Shown: positions 35,604-47,044, numbered from the stretch's first letter. The stretch: DNA of 64,000 nt from Dinochytrium kinnereticum (GCA_027604005.1 JADGJT010000005.1:62001-126000); one strand, 5' to 3'. Made by a program: numbers and translations. Notes: generated by a model not told the origin, from the sequence alone.

Positions 35604-37932
35604 ATGACCTTTGCAGAACACTTCGCGGTACTCGAAGTCATCGAAGCCCTGCGATTAATGCCATCCTATAGTCAACAAAGTCGAGAGCAAATTTTGAGCA
35701 TGTTTCCAATCGTCTCCGAAAGGCGAAGGTGATTGACTCAGAGGTCAACGACTTCCTTCGTGATCGTCTGGCAGTCGAGGAAAGGTATATTGCCGAGTTG
35801 GCAAGGTTGTCCAAGAAGACTATTAATGTGGAGAAAGATGAATTAGGGTAGGTTGAATTCATGTATGTATGGATACGGATAGGCTCTAAGTGACTTAGTG
35901 GCTTCAATGAAGCCTGGAACAAGATCTTGACTCTTACAAGCGCGACAGCAGAATCGCACAGGGCCTTTTGCTCTGAAGTTGGAGACTGCATGGACAAGTA
36001 ATTGCATAGGTCTTTCAGTTCACTGCTATCCTGACATGCCATTAGGTCCTTCAGATCAAAAAATGAAACCTCTGCAAAGCAGAAGATTGTTAGCCTTTTT
36101 TTATTATTATTTCAAAATCCCTGACAGATAACATAGTTGGAAACAGATTTTCAAAGGCTTAACAAGGAATACGAAGACGAGCTTAAGAAGTTAAAGAGAA
36201 TGGACAGTGACGGAAAAGGGATTAGTTTTTTCAAAAAACTTAAGGCTAGGGAGGGGTCAGGGAATTCCGAGAACATGGCGAGTATGCAGAAAGCAGGAGA
36301 AAATTATGTCGCCAAACTTCGGCCATTGCTTGAGGTTAGCTAGATATTATTACTGGAAATCAGTAATGTCTTCGAATAGAAATTTCAAGCATTTGATGAA
36401 AGTAGGCTAGAGGCCCTCTTAGATACGTTTAAGACTTTGACTCGATCGGAGCTTGGAATTCATTCGAAAATGATAAACGTGCGGAAGTGGGCTTTTCTTT
36501 TAAGCTTATGGAATTTTAGACATCAACCCTTGTTAGTGATGTACTTGAAGCATTGAATATCACGGACGAGATAGAGGCGTTCTGCCGCAAAAAAGGAACA
36601 AATCAGGAAAGCTTTAGTGTTGCATATGACAGTACCGATGCATCGTCATCTAGGAAAGATTCTGTCGTTACGAGCGTTGGGAGTGCACCTCCTACAGTGG
36701 TAAGATAGAGCATATATCTAATTCTGCATTTATATTTATCTTTTAAAGCCTGTAGTTGATGCTGAAGGATTCAGCGTTCCTCCCCCAAGCACTAATATTC
36801 GATGGCCCGGTGGTAGGAACTTTGATTCAGATGAGGAGGATAATGCGAGAGATCAAGGGTAGGTCGGAATGTCTCGACGTTACTAAGTGCTTATAAAGGC
36901 AGCCCAAGTTACGAGTAGCGATAAAAGATAGCTCTATTACAGATAATCCCGAGTCTGCTATGCAGACTATGCAGAACGTTGTGGCTGCAATGCAAATTTT
37001 ACCACAACCGCAGATGCAGAGGTAAACTCCCATAATTGATATATATTTAATATTGTGATAGCGAGACTTTACATCCAACTTCAATAGATTTTTCGAAAGC
37101 TTTTGGAGAGCCTAAATATAACGACGGAAAGGGTAGATTATTTTGTTAATCCTTTCTTCCTTCAACTCAAATCTCATTAGCACCGCGAAATAACGTTGCA
37201 GTCGATGCGGTAATCACTGAAACCATTAACCTCCTGCTGCGCGATGGGGAAATTGAAAAGCTCATGGTTAGCGGGGAGGTTGCTGTCGTAGTGCCCGTGA
37301 CTCCATCAGTATCAAAATGCAAAGCCTTTTTGCAGGGATCGGACTCGATCGAAAAAGTTGTTGTTAACGATATGTATGCTTCGCAGCCCGATGCTCAACA
37401 ACAAAATCTTATCGAGCTTGATTTGGACCGCATATCGGAGTTGGGTGGGCCCGCCCCAATTTTGAAGTATAAGCTTCATATCGACTCCTCAGATTATGAG
37501 CAATACGCTCCAGTTTTCTTTAGCACCTTGTGGAAAAAGGACCCGACATATTCTTCCTTCTTACTGGCTTACCAATATAACGATGACTTCAAGGCACGTG
37601 CACCTTTACAAGGACTCTCATTTCTAGTGAACCTGCAGAATGGAGGATCAATCGCCTCTGTCCAACTGAAGCCTACTGGAATTTGGAACCCTGATAAGAA
37701 GGCTTTGCTTTGGCGCGTCGAGGATATTCGCACAGATGATCCAGCCTCTGTTGAAACACATAAGCTCTTCGCAAGATTTGAAACCTCGGAAGATCTTACC
37801 TCGGCACAAGTCATTGTGAGATTCACATCTCCGACATTGTGCTCGGAGATCGAATTGGACTTTCCTGAGGACGGCGTCCTGTTGAGAAACGTCGAAAAGA
37901 ACATTACCACGGGGACCTATGGATCCTTTTAG
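35604..37932 (+). CDS. Muniscin (Syp1/FCHo-like) endocytic adaptor: F-BAR plus mu-homology domain
   Basis: Exons 35604-35627, 35672-35847, 35899-35997, 36046-36088, 36137-36334, 36380-36478, 36520-36699, 36749-36858, 36899-37021, 37062-37132 and 37181-37932 give 624 residues. The N-terminal helical F-BAR includes VNDFLRDRLAVEERYIAELA, NEAWNKILTLTSATAESH and SRLEALLDTFKTL. A linker of about 100 residues follows, and the C-terminus is a mu-homology domain (AVDAVITETINLLLRDGEI, VSGEVAVVVPVTPS). Muniscins arrive early at clathrin-coated pits and recruit cargo and Eps15-type partners. The first exon (24 nt) encodes MTFAEHFA only. Eleven short exons are all in phase. Confidence 0.9.
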
Positions 37933-38230
37933 AAGATGCTGATGATTGAGTAATACGCTTAATAAATGTCGTCGATTGAACGACGTTTTAGTCAGACGGA
38001 ATGTACTGCAACCAATTATAATTCAAACACAATTCGCAAATCATGAATGGCCAGATGCATATTGCAAATCATCAATGAAAATATGGAAAAAACTTTAAGT
38101 TGTGAAGGACCCATCTAATGTATTTGTTTGAATAACTTCAAGAACAGGTGATGTGATCGTGTATCCTTGCTGCTCTTCTCGCATCTGCATCGTCATATGG
38201 CTCCTGGCTCCTGGCCTTAGGCCTCATCGT
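37933..38230. other. Convergent 3' interval between muniscin and eL41
   Basis: 298 bp of AT-rich sequence holding the two 3' UTRs. No gene or repeat is seen apart from a short GGCTCCT-type direct repeat near 38200. Confidence 0.4.
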
Positions 38231-38352
38231 TTACTTTAAAAAAAATTAGTACGCTCGACAGAATGGTAATCGCCAACCTTGGAGCGCGCCCGCATCTTCC
38301 TCCTCTTACGCTTAAGACGTCTCTGCCTCTTCTTCCTCCACTTGTCTCTCAT
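38231..38352 (-). CDS. RPL41: Large-subunit ribosomal protein eL41 (25 residues)
   Basis: Coding exon 38352-38278 encodes 25 residues starting MRDKWRKKRQRRLKRKRR and ending KMRARSK, the near-invariant eL41 sequence of eukaryotes. A 44-nt intron (38277-38234, GTTGGC...CTAATTTTTTTTAAAG) then separates the last sense codon from the stop codon TAA at 38233-38231. Without splicing, translation would run 13 codons further. A branch/acceptor-like sequence (TTACTGACATG to CTATAG) ends two bases upstream of the ATG, so a 5' UTR intron is likely too. eL41 lies at the subunit bridge and is highly expressed. Too short for ordinary ORF finders. Confidence 0.93.
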
Positions 38353-39133
38353 GTCTATAGGAGGTAAAGCATGTCAGTAACGTAATCTTCATTCCCAGAA
38401 GTGGTAGGGGCTCGTAAGGATTGCGATATCTTCCGCAGGAAACAAAGTGTGGAGGATGTGGTGGATCCTTCAGCTGGCCCATGATGATACTGAATGGGCA
38501 GGATGGGATGGATGGGATGGATGGGATGGATGGGATGGATGGGATGCGTTGGGATGCCTATGTACTAAGTTGGTACATACCGAGTTTCTGAGAGATTTGA
38601 TTGAGGAGGAGCTGTGTGACATACAGGGACGCATTTTATAGAGGCCTGACACAAACTTTATTTTCCGAAATTAATTCTGGAAACACTCTTTATTGAGAAA
38701 TATGTAACAAAAACCATGAAAACAGTGCAGTCTCAGCAAGACTGTACCTTTATCGGGATTGCTACCGCTACATGACGATCAATATAAGCTAGCACCATCG
38801 TTGTCGCGCGCATAATGGGTCGGCGAGTTAATAGCGTGGAGCAAGATAAAAATCGAGTGAAAACCTAACGGAGCGCCTACATACGATATTGTTGGAAGGG
38901 TGACTTTATTGGACAATGTAGAGAGTGCCAGTCTGGATCATCAATATTATACGTGTGCAGTCTGCCATCCGAGTTTACTTGGTTAACTGGCGCAGTCTAT
39001 GCTAGTTACAACATTGGGATAGTAATAATCATATATATGTAGATTAAAAAAAGGTTGGGATTTCGATAGAGGGACATAATTATACATGTCGCAGGACGAG
39101 AGAAGCGCAGCAACGCAAAATTTCGCCAGCAAT
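38353..39133. other. 781-bp upstream interval of eL41 with a 9-bp tandem repeat
   Basis: No gene is seen. The interval should contain the eL41 promoter and 5' UTR intron and the GDT1 3' UTR. The only structured element is the (GGATGGGAT)5 array listed separately. The region from 38650 to 39130 is AT-rich and featureless. Confidence 0.45.
38501..38545 (+). repeat. Tandem repeat, 9-bp unit GGATGGGAT, five perfect copies
   Basis: Five uninterrupted copies run from 38501 to 38545. In one frame the array reads Trp-Asp-Gly repeats, but the surrounding open frame is short and not credible as a gene. It sits about 150 bp upstream of eL41. Confidence 0.9.
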
Positions 39134-39957
39134 CTACTCGGCATCAATATTCAAAAAGGATAGGACAGCGAAAATAAGAAATAGAATTCCTCCGAGGAAG
39201 GTCACTGAAAACATTAAAACAATAGTTCGCAAGCAAATACCCGAACCTGATCGAACACTTATTTTCGCTGCAAGTAATCTTCCACCGAGAACTGCGACGC
39301 CTGTGCATATCGCATGGCCAGCAAGACTGCCAATAGTGACCCATAAGAAATCTTCCGATCCAGCGAGAGCAATGGCTAATATAATTTAAAAATACATGCA
39401 CACCATATAAAAAACATACTGGCTATTTGACTCCTGTCTCCCCATTCGGCCAGAAATGTCAAGATGAATGTTTGAACAAAGACTGGCGTCAAGAGGTAGC
39501 TCAGAAGGTTCTGAAATCGAGTAACCATGTCATCCTTGATAGGTTTTTCGCCACCATTTTCTAAATCATCCGTTTTTGCATCCTCTTCCTTTGCCATCAG
39601 CTCATGGGTTACTTCTTCAAGCTCTTGCTGAGTTTCATTTCCAGTCATTTTGTATCCATCGTAAAGCATTTTGACGCCAAATATCAAGAACAGTACAGCC
39701 GCTATCATTTGAGTGTACTGCTTAGATATAAGATTTGGAACTATGTGTCCCAAGAAGGCAGAGAGGACGGTCATCAGTGCTAAGGCGGATATCGCAGCAC
39801 CAAAGATGAGCAGTCGTGGGTTCCGCATGGCCATGACTGCGGCGATAAAGAATGTCTTGTCCCCTATCTCCGAGACAAGGATGACGAGGAGTGACATCCA
39901 GAGAGCCTGGACGCCAGCGCCTCCGCCCTCCTCCTTCTCAAGCACAATTTGGTCCAT
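39134..39957 (-). CDS. GDT1: GDT1/TMEM165 family cation (Mn2+/Ca2+) transporter
   Basis: Exons 39957-39420, 39375-39247 and 39204-39134 give 245 residues. Both UPF0016 signatures are present: SEIGDKTFF in the first half and LAEWGDRSQIA in the second. Each lies in a three-helix repeat, separated by a charged cytosolic loop (ELMAKEEDAKTDDLENGG). GDT1 supplies Mn2+ to the Golgi lumen for glycosylation and extrudes Ca2+. An open frame continues upstream to 40140 through the NIPA gene on the other strand. I chose ATG 39957 as the start because it directly precedes the first helix, but a longer N-terminus (ATG near 40040) cannot be excluded. Head to head with NIPA. Confidence 0.93.
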
Positions 39958-40003
39958 CTGCGTTTTCGTAATACAAGAATCTTCAAAGAGACTTCGTCGA
40001 AAG
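39958..40003. promoter_or_regulatory. 46-bp spacer between divergent GDT1 and NIPA start codons
   Basis: If the chosen starts are right, two membrane cation-transporter genes share a 46-bp spacer, so their transcripts must overlap or be nearly leaderless. No TATA-like element is obvious. Confidence 0.5.
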
Positions 40004-41395
40004 ATGGAAGACAAATACGTTGGCCTCATTTTGGCCATCATATCGAGTGTGCTGATCGGCACATCATTCGTGATGACCAAGAAGGGCCTGATTGACTCGA
40101 ATAAAAATGCAGGAGGTGGGGGGCTCAAATGGCCACGCAAGCTAATTGGGATCTACATAGGAGCGGCTGGCGAGCATTACAACTATCTGAACAACGTAAA
40201 GTGGTGGGCTGGGATGATAACAAGTTCGTATCTATTGTATTGAGTTTTTTAACTCGGATGCAGTGGTTTTGGGAGAAGCTGCAAATTTCACGGCCTACTC
40301 ATATGCTCCTGCTATTCTGGTGACACCCTTAGGCGCGGGAAGTGTGTTCATAAGGTATGATTTGGGCCATAAGATCCATCTCAACATCTACAGTGCCGTT
40401 CTTGCCTCTATTTTTCTAAAGGAACGCTTGGGAAGAGAAGGCAAGATTGGATGCGGGTTATGTGTCATCGGCTCAATCATTACAATCTTGCATTCCCCGG
40501 AGGAGAAACCAATTCAGTCTGTCGATGAAATTCTGCATTTTGCCGTACAACCAGGTAGTTTACTTGTTCTCTTACTTATTTGTTTTGATGACTTTATCAC
40601 TAATGGCCATTCAATTAGCTTTTGTCATATATATGCTTATTGTAACGGGAACTTCTTTACACTTGATATATAATGTTGGACCTATTTACGGGAAACAGAA
40701 TATGCTTGTCTACATTTCAATTTGCTCCCTCGTTGGGTCGATATCGGTTATGGCTTGGTAACTCCTGCATATGTCTTATCCTAAGTTTCCTTAGCAAGGG
40801 TTTTGGAATAGCTCTTAAACTGACATTTTCTGGGGCAAATCAGCTCGGCAATGCCTCTACATATGTCTTCGGTCTAACGGTGCGAGAATACGATGATACT
40901 GTATATTTAACGTAAAAAAGGTTGTTGTATGTGCGATTACGCAAATGAATTACTTTAATAAGGCCCTGGACTTATTCTCAACGAATATGTAAGCATTTCT
41001 TCTCTTTCAATTATGTCTAATATGCAATTAGTGTTACCCCCAGTAAGTGGATAGCATTTGATTGCTGACCTCTTTTAACTTTTTATCCAGTTTATTACGT
41101 ATTTTTTACCTCCGCTACCATCTTGGCCTCCATCATATTGTTTCAAGGATTTCACGAAGCGACAGGAGCTCAAGTCGTCTCTGTTTTTTGCGGGTTCCTC
41201 ACAATCTTTATTGGAGTCTTTATTCTTTCAGGCAAATCAATGTCTGGCTCTAAGGAGGGTGATGGGATGTCTTTGTCGGCAAGAAACTCCCCTTCAGACG
41301 ATCAAATCGGCCTCAACATACCACTCAAGATTTTCGATGATTCAGCGGATGACCGCCTGGATATGCATTCTCGCGGATTGGACGATTCGGATTAG
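40004..41395 (+). CDS. NIPA-type magnesium transporter
   Basis: Exons 40004-40114, 40160-40223, 40264-40354, 40394-40554, 40619-40757, 40795-40879, 40921-40988, 41032-41042 and 41091-41395 give 344 residues. Nine hydrophobic helices carry NIPA landmarks: SSVLIGTSFVMTKKGL, NVKWWAGMI, GEAANFTAYSYAPAILVTPL, GSISVMACKGFGIALKL and NKALDLFSTNIVTPIYYV. Family members move Mg2+ across plasma or endosomal membranes. Intron 40115-40159 is 45 nt (15 codons, no stop), so retention would insert a Gly/Lys-rich segment in frame. Exon 8 is only 11 nt. The C-terminus is a hydrophilic Ser/Asp-rich tail. Confidence 0.9.
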
Positions 41396-41593
41396 GCGTT
41401 ATATCCAAGTTGAGACCCAGAAACCCTATATACATTCGGAGACCTCTGAAATCGATACCTATACCAAAATCATGGGAAAATGAAGACTTCTCGAAGGATG
41501 GGGATGTTCGTTGAGTTCGTTCGCAATGTACTTGTACATATTTTTTGATAAATACACGGCCCAACGAATGCGGGTTACTTAATGTCACACGGT

Positions 41594-43758
41594 TCATATC
41601 AAGAAGAAACCGCAATTGGAATTTTCCATAGCCTTTTTTAATCGCTCTTCCAGTTTCCCACGGTCGGAATACTCATTGAGAAGTAATACGTTGTAGCATG
41701 TATGAGATGTGGGTAGTCGATCCCTGAAGAGTGGTCAATCAATTTCTCCCCAACCGCTTCTTACGTGTCTGGCCCGTTGCGGGATATAATGAACTGCAAT
41801 TTGGAAAGACCCCCCGCAGGAACTCGGTCGGAACCGGTAACAAAGAAAAGCAGCCTTCTCTTATCTTCATTGGAGAATCCATGAACAACCTCCCAGAAAT
41901 CTTTAATAAAGGTACTTTCTGCAGAAAACCCGCCGTCATATTGCGATGCTTTTTCTGAGGACACGTTAGACGAAAAAACCTGTCTTCATGGTTACCAAGC
42001 TCAAGAAAATCAAACTTTTCACATCCAACTACTAATTCTTGAAACTCCTCGGGTCTGAAAAGAAGAAGGGCGCCTCTCTCGACAACGCAATCAAACCCTT
42101 CCATGAAAGCAGAAAAGGCCGCGCTAACCGATTGGTTGATAATGAAATCGACATAAAGCGTAACGAATTCTTCCTTATTCTCGTTTGTCACTCGAATCTC
42201 AGAACCTCCGGGCCTGAGATCCGCAGTTTTAGTGCGATACCAGCTCGAATATGTGGCCTCAAAGGAATAGCAGTAGGTCTCTTCCACATTTCCATCAAAC
42301 TCAAGCATATCTTTCAGGCCTTTCCACAGAAGCGGATCGAATTCTTGCAAGTCGTCTAGTGCTACGGGAATCTTTAGTATTTTCTTGTATAGGGCGAGGG
42401 GAAAATGAACATCCAATGTAATCCCATTATACAGAGCAAGTCCAAAAAGTTTTCCTACGTAATGCATCAGGATCACAGTGAATGTATGTATTACCTATTA
42501 GTATGTACTCCTCTAGCACTTCGTTATCAAGAGATTCCAAATTTTTAGAAAACCAGTAGAGGCGCGATTCGTTAAACTCCTCAAACATGCCTGAACAAAA
42601 GTTAGGGCTTTAATTGATAAGGGTGGCGGCATTACCATGACCTGCGTCAAAAATGTTTCGGAAAATCATTTGAAAGAACTCCTTTTGGATTCCCCCTTCA
42701 TCTATTCCTTCCTCCCCAACAAATGAAACACGTAGCTGTTTTCTCAAATCATGTGGAGACTTTGCCGAAATCTGCAAAATAGCATCTCGAACGACGTGAT
42801 CGCGTCTAACCTCCACTTAAAAACCGTTAGATAGAGAATTTTTTTAACTGCCCACGTTGCAAATAAGGACTATTTACGCCTATAAACATTGCGCGGAAAA
42901 ATGCGTCTTGAAGTTCATGCCTCATATTTATCATCGACTCGATTTTTAGTATATCGGCCTTTGTTGTCGTGCTCAACAGAAAGGGCGAGTCCAAGAAAGA
43001 AAATCTGAAGCACAAATAAGCTACGATCCGGAGATATCTCTACCCTTGGTTACTCTTCCATTTTGGATAGTCCTCTTTTAGGTTCAAACTTGCCTCTATT
43101 GCCGGATTGTAGAATGACTGAAAGGGCACGTATTTGTAAGCATCATTTATCTCGTCTAACTAAATTAAAGCATGTAAATAACTCATGTCGCCTACGTAGA
43201 ATCTCAAGGCAGAGAACAGCGTTGACGACGGAACTATCTTTAATTGACGATATCCTCTCCTTTTCCGCGATAGCAAGCATAATGAAGGACTGGAAACATG
43301 CAACTAGTTTCTGAAAAATAACCTGGGCCTTTCCTTGAGCCTCTTTTTTTAATGAATTGGTAAGAAGCTCCTGAAACTGAATTCTGTGGTCTGCATCCAG
43401 GTTTGCGATACTCTCGCATAGATGGGGCATGAAACCGATGCTTTTTTCGTCAATATTTGACATTGCAGCAGCACAAAGAAGAATAAAAAGATTCTTCATA
43501 AAACTAGTCGTAACAGCCCCATCTTCCGCGGCAAGGTGAGCCTGTGTCAGGTCTAATAGTTTTGGAAAAGCATTGGACTCCTAAAGCGAATTTAGTAAGG
43601 GAGGAAGAAATCTCATAAGTCCCAACAGTAGATTTCTGCCATTCCTCCAGAGCCTCCGAGAGCGTCTGGTGGTCTGGTTGATTGCTGACACTCTCGGGTA
43701 GGGCGATCTGGTAGACCTTGGCGAAGTCGTTGGCCGACACGAAATTGTCAGCACTCAT
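41594..43758 (-). CDS. HECT-type E3 ubiquitin ligase, UBE3A-like
   Basis: Nine coding exons (43758-43627, 43580-43196, 43155-43044, 43004-42856, 42815-42636, 42590-42495, 42454-41996, 41954-41765, 41723-41594) give 610 residues. The last 350 or so form a HECT domain closely like UBE3[65 protein letters not shown] and [20 protein letters not shown], with the catalytic Cys at about 577. The N-terminal 250 residues are helical, and the UBE3A AZUL zinc finger is not seen. Alternative splice choices were settled by HECT motif continuity (for example donor 41995). Start ATG lies 22 bp from that of PAN3 on the other strand. Confidence 0.92.
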
Positions 43759-43780
43759 TGTACATGTGACACAAGGGACG
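43759..43780. promoter_or_regulatory. 22-bp spacer between divergent HECT-ligase and PAN3 start codons
   Basis: The two ATGs are separated by only 22 bp, so each 5' UTR must overlap the other gene's coding start on the opposite strand. The spacer contains TACATGTGACACAAGGGACG. Confidence 0.55.
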
Positions 43781-46000
43781 ATGGCGTCGCCTTCGAAGGG
43801 AACAAGGGGCAAAGATCGTGTGTGCCGATATGTCATCATTCACGGCTTCTGCAAGTTCGAGGGCCAGGGATGCGAATTTAACCACGATTCGGTTTGGGCG
43901 CTGACTGCAATTGTTACTGATATGGCGTTCTGGCAGACCAATAAAGCTCTGAACACGGCTTCTTCGAGCCCAGACTTGTAAGGGTCATGTTCATTCAGGA
44001 TGAAGATGAACGCCATTAACCATGAAAGAAGGTCTAGCATAAGAATTGATCCGGCAGGCTTTCAAGCTGGCAAGTATGTGAAGCCAAATATGAGGCCTGA
44101 GTTTTCACGTACGTTGAAAGCCAACCTTAAGGTGTATAAATCCAATTTCTAGCCGACCTGTCACATGTGCAGCCGCACAATTATCGAGGGAAAGCGCCTC
44201 AGTATCCTTCAGTACAAGCTTTTCAATCGTTTCATGAGGTACTTATCAAATTGACAAAACATATTTATTAGAAAAAGAAGTCCGAGCAACAACAGTTTAC
44301 CAGCTTTTACAACCCATACGAGCAAAATCATGGCTTCTCCGTGAGCCGACTTCCGGTAGATATCAACCAACACAAGCCGTTTTTTTGACCATTGAAAGCT
44401 TGACTACAGTTTGTACAAACCAGCAACGTCCATTATGGCGGACCCCAAGAAGCAGAATCCACCGCAGAACTTTTGCATGGCAGATGCTCTTAGGGAAGAG
44501 CTTCAGAAGAAAGGAGAGGCTGTTATGGATGCGTTCCTTCCACATAGTACGCATGCTTACCCAATGTCACGTTAACACTTCGTAGACAACGAAATACAAA
44601 TTCCTCATGAGATTCACACATATCAAAACCTAAAACACATTGAATCTGCAAATCAGAGAAGTAGCCGTATATTTGGTTTCCCTTCATGGGTGTTTAAGGC
44701 TGTGAACTCGATTGATGGGAAGCCTTATGTTTTGAGAAGAATAGAAGGTACAGTTGAGCCTGTAGCATCTTCTCACATTACTTCAAGGTTTCCGGTTGAT
44801 AAACGAAGGATTAATATCGACCCTTGAAGGTTGGAAGCGCATTCGACATGGATGTATCGTCTCATTTCGGGAGGCATTCAGCACTACTGCATTTGGAGAT
44901 AATTGTTTATTCTCCAATTTGACTCTTTTCTAAACGTCTCAGCCTTAATTTTTGTTCATGATTATTTCCCTCTGGCAGAGACACTACATTCCAAGCATTT
45001 TTCCTCGTCGTTGGCCCCACTCCCAGAAGCTACGATTTGGTCATACGTCACTCAGATTGCAAGTGCGATCAAAGCTATCCATTCAGCTGGCCTCGCTGCT
45101 CGAACCATTGAACCCAGCAAAATACTCCTTACATCGACGAATCGCATCAGGCTTAACTGCTGCGCAATATTCGATATCATTAACTATGATGGCGGGAAGA
45201 GCCTTCAGATGTTTCAGGTAATATTTCTTTTTTTACCGATTGGCTTTCCTAATGCCCTTAGCATGATGACCTGATTCACTTTGGCCAACTTCTAGTCGCT
45301 TTGGCATGCGGCTCTCTATCGGCTGTGGCAAATATCTCCAAGTCTATTGAGCATGTCAGTGCCACATGCTCCCAGGATTTAAAGAATGTTGTCTTATTTC
45401 TGCTGAGCAAGCCCTCGAACATGAAAACTATTGATGATGTTCTTCTCATGATTGGACCGCGTATTTTGGCAGAGATAAACATGAATTATAGGTTTGTGCA
45501 TATATTTTTTTTCGTTATAATATCAGTTTTAAACACTTCCGAAGCCACAATGATACTTTGGAGGAAGAGCTTCTCAAGGAAGTGAGAAACGCCAATGTTT
45601 TTAAAATGTTATGTCTTCTCGGATTCATCAACGAGCGACCACAGTATGAATACATTTTTGAGATCTAATCTGTTCCTAATTCTATTCTAAGGTTTGATAT
45701 GGATCCGAGTTGGTCTGAGACCGGAGATCGTTATCTTTTGAAGCTATTTAGAGATTATGTGTTTCATCAGGTTGATGAGGCTGGGAACGCACATATTGAT
45801 TTTGGACATGTTGTGAACTGCATTAACAAGGTAACTCATAGGATTCTTCTTTAGATTTTAATTTCTTTAAAAAGCTGGAGGCTGGAGTAAACGAAAAGGT
45901 CATGTTGATGAGTCGTGACGATCAATCTTGCTTGATTGTCACTTACAGTGATTTGAAGAGATGCGTTGAAACGGCATACCGAGCACTGCGACGATATTGA
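43781..46000 (+). CDS. PAN3: PAN3, regulatory pseudokinase subunit of the PAN2-PAN3 deadenylase
   Basis: Thirteen coding exons (43781-43891, 43937-43977, 44032-44108, 44153-44238, 44272-44340, 44399-44546, 44586-44747, 44788-44904, 44943-45217, 45262-45491, 45545-45643, 45692-45830, 45875-46000) give 559 residues. An N-terminal CCCH zinc finger ([21 protein letters not shown]) is followed by a disordered poly(A)-binding-protein-interacting region, the pseudokinase ([42 protein letters not shown]), then a coiled coil and C-terminal knob ([14 protein letters not shown]). It recruits PAN2 to mRNA for poly(A) shortening. Splicing of the linker exons 2-4 is inferred from phase rather than homology. 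One intron (44239-44271) is only 33 nt. Confidence 0.92.
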
Positions 46001-46054
46001 AATAAATATAATGTTTAATAAGGATTTACAGATTGATGATCCTATCGTCAAAAT

Positions 46055-47044
46055 ATGCATGCGTATGTGAAGCCAGCAACTCATAAGGTCCTTCTTGACA
46101 ACTGGTTTGAAACAGGTAATCAGCAATAGGTCAACATCGGTATTAAGACCCTCCAACAGATATCCAAAGGGAGGAGCGCTTAAAGGTATCTTAAGGCGCC
46201 ACATGAAGCTTAAGAATCACTAGGACTTTTTGTTGCGAAAAAACTATCGCGAATGTGGATCAGCGCCCCTGAAATGGCTGGAGGCTTACTCACATTCGCA
46301 AGCCTTGGACAAGACATCTGCCTCTCTTTCTGACAACTCACTGGATGAGACAAATGACGGACCACTGGAGTATGGAGATGCGATGATGTTGATGAACTTT
46401 GGCAATAATGTGGAGGAATTCCAGCTAACATTCGATGCCTGGACCAAGACTTTCATTCCCGGAACGGGGTTTTCTGGAGGCAAGGCAGAGCATAGAGTGT
46501 TTGTTGGCAGTAAACCCTTGATAAAAGCACCCAAAAACTCTCGGTGCTCTTTCTTCATAAAATCATGGGACCTCAACTCCAAAGGTGACTTTTCAGGAAA
46601 ATATATAACCTTTGGAGCAAAGGTCCAGATTTTAACTAGAATCGACGGGAATATGGTTTATTGAATCTTATCTCTTTTTTACTTACCCCGACTTAGATGG
46701 CACTCAGGGCGCCTTCAACATCTGTTGGAAATTTACCAGGAGGGGGAGAGTCAAATCTGTCTATAGTATTGACGCCCGATCTTCATAGTCGCGATACCGC
46801 GTTCAGAATTGAACCTGTTTCGGTCATTCACAATCGAAGGCTGCTGGTTCAGGATCGAACCCCAGTTCATGCGAATGAGCCTTTCATGCTTGTCTCTTGC
46901 AACACGGGGAAGAACGTGTTTACCAATAGGGAAAGACAGGTTCTGACTTACCTCGGAGGAGGTTTTTACGGCGTGATAGCATCACATGTGGGGGCCTTTT
47001 ATCAAAAGCCCATTGCAGTGCAATGGAAACTCCTGCCAATGTAA
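46055..47044 (+). CDS. CFAP161: CFAP161-like cilia- and flagella-associated protein
   Basis: Exons 46055-46115, 46160-46185, 46224-46655 and 46697-47044 give 288 residues (human CFAP161 is 301). Conserved features are the N-terminal VLLDNWFETDIQREERLKDFL (family GNWxED...LKDF), LEYGDAMMLMNFG in the middle, and the terminal VHANEPFMLVSCNTGKNVFT, where the TNxxL-like segment precedes VIASHV. CFAP161 is a microtubule inner protein of the axonemal doublet. The start was fixed by reading back from exon 2 to the first ATG (MHAYVKPATHK). Tail to tail with SPF45, with 50 bp between stops. Third ciliary gene of the window. Confidence 0.85.

Noticed and set aside
38447..38641. Plus-strand frame containing Trp-Asp-Gly repeats
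   Set aside because: The repeat peptide is only the translation of the (GGATGGGAT)5 array. The rest of the frame has no coding character.
39958..40140. N-terminal extension of GDT1 through the NIPA first exon
   Set aside because: The extra frame is antisense to NIPA coding sequence and Pro-rich. ATG 39957 gives the normal family start. Not fully excluded.
41955..41979. A 25-nt intron in the HECT gene
   Set aside because: Donor GTAACC at 41995 gives a 41-nt intron and restores the conserved YDGG context. The shorter option breaks the frame.
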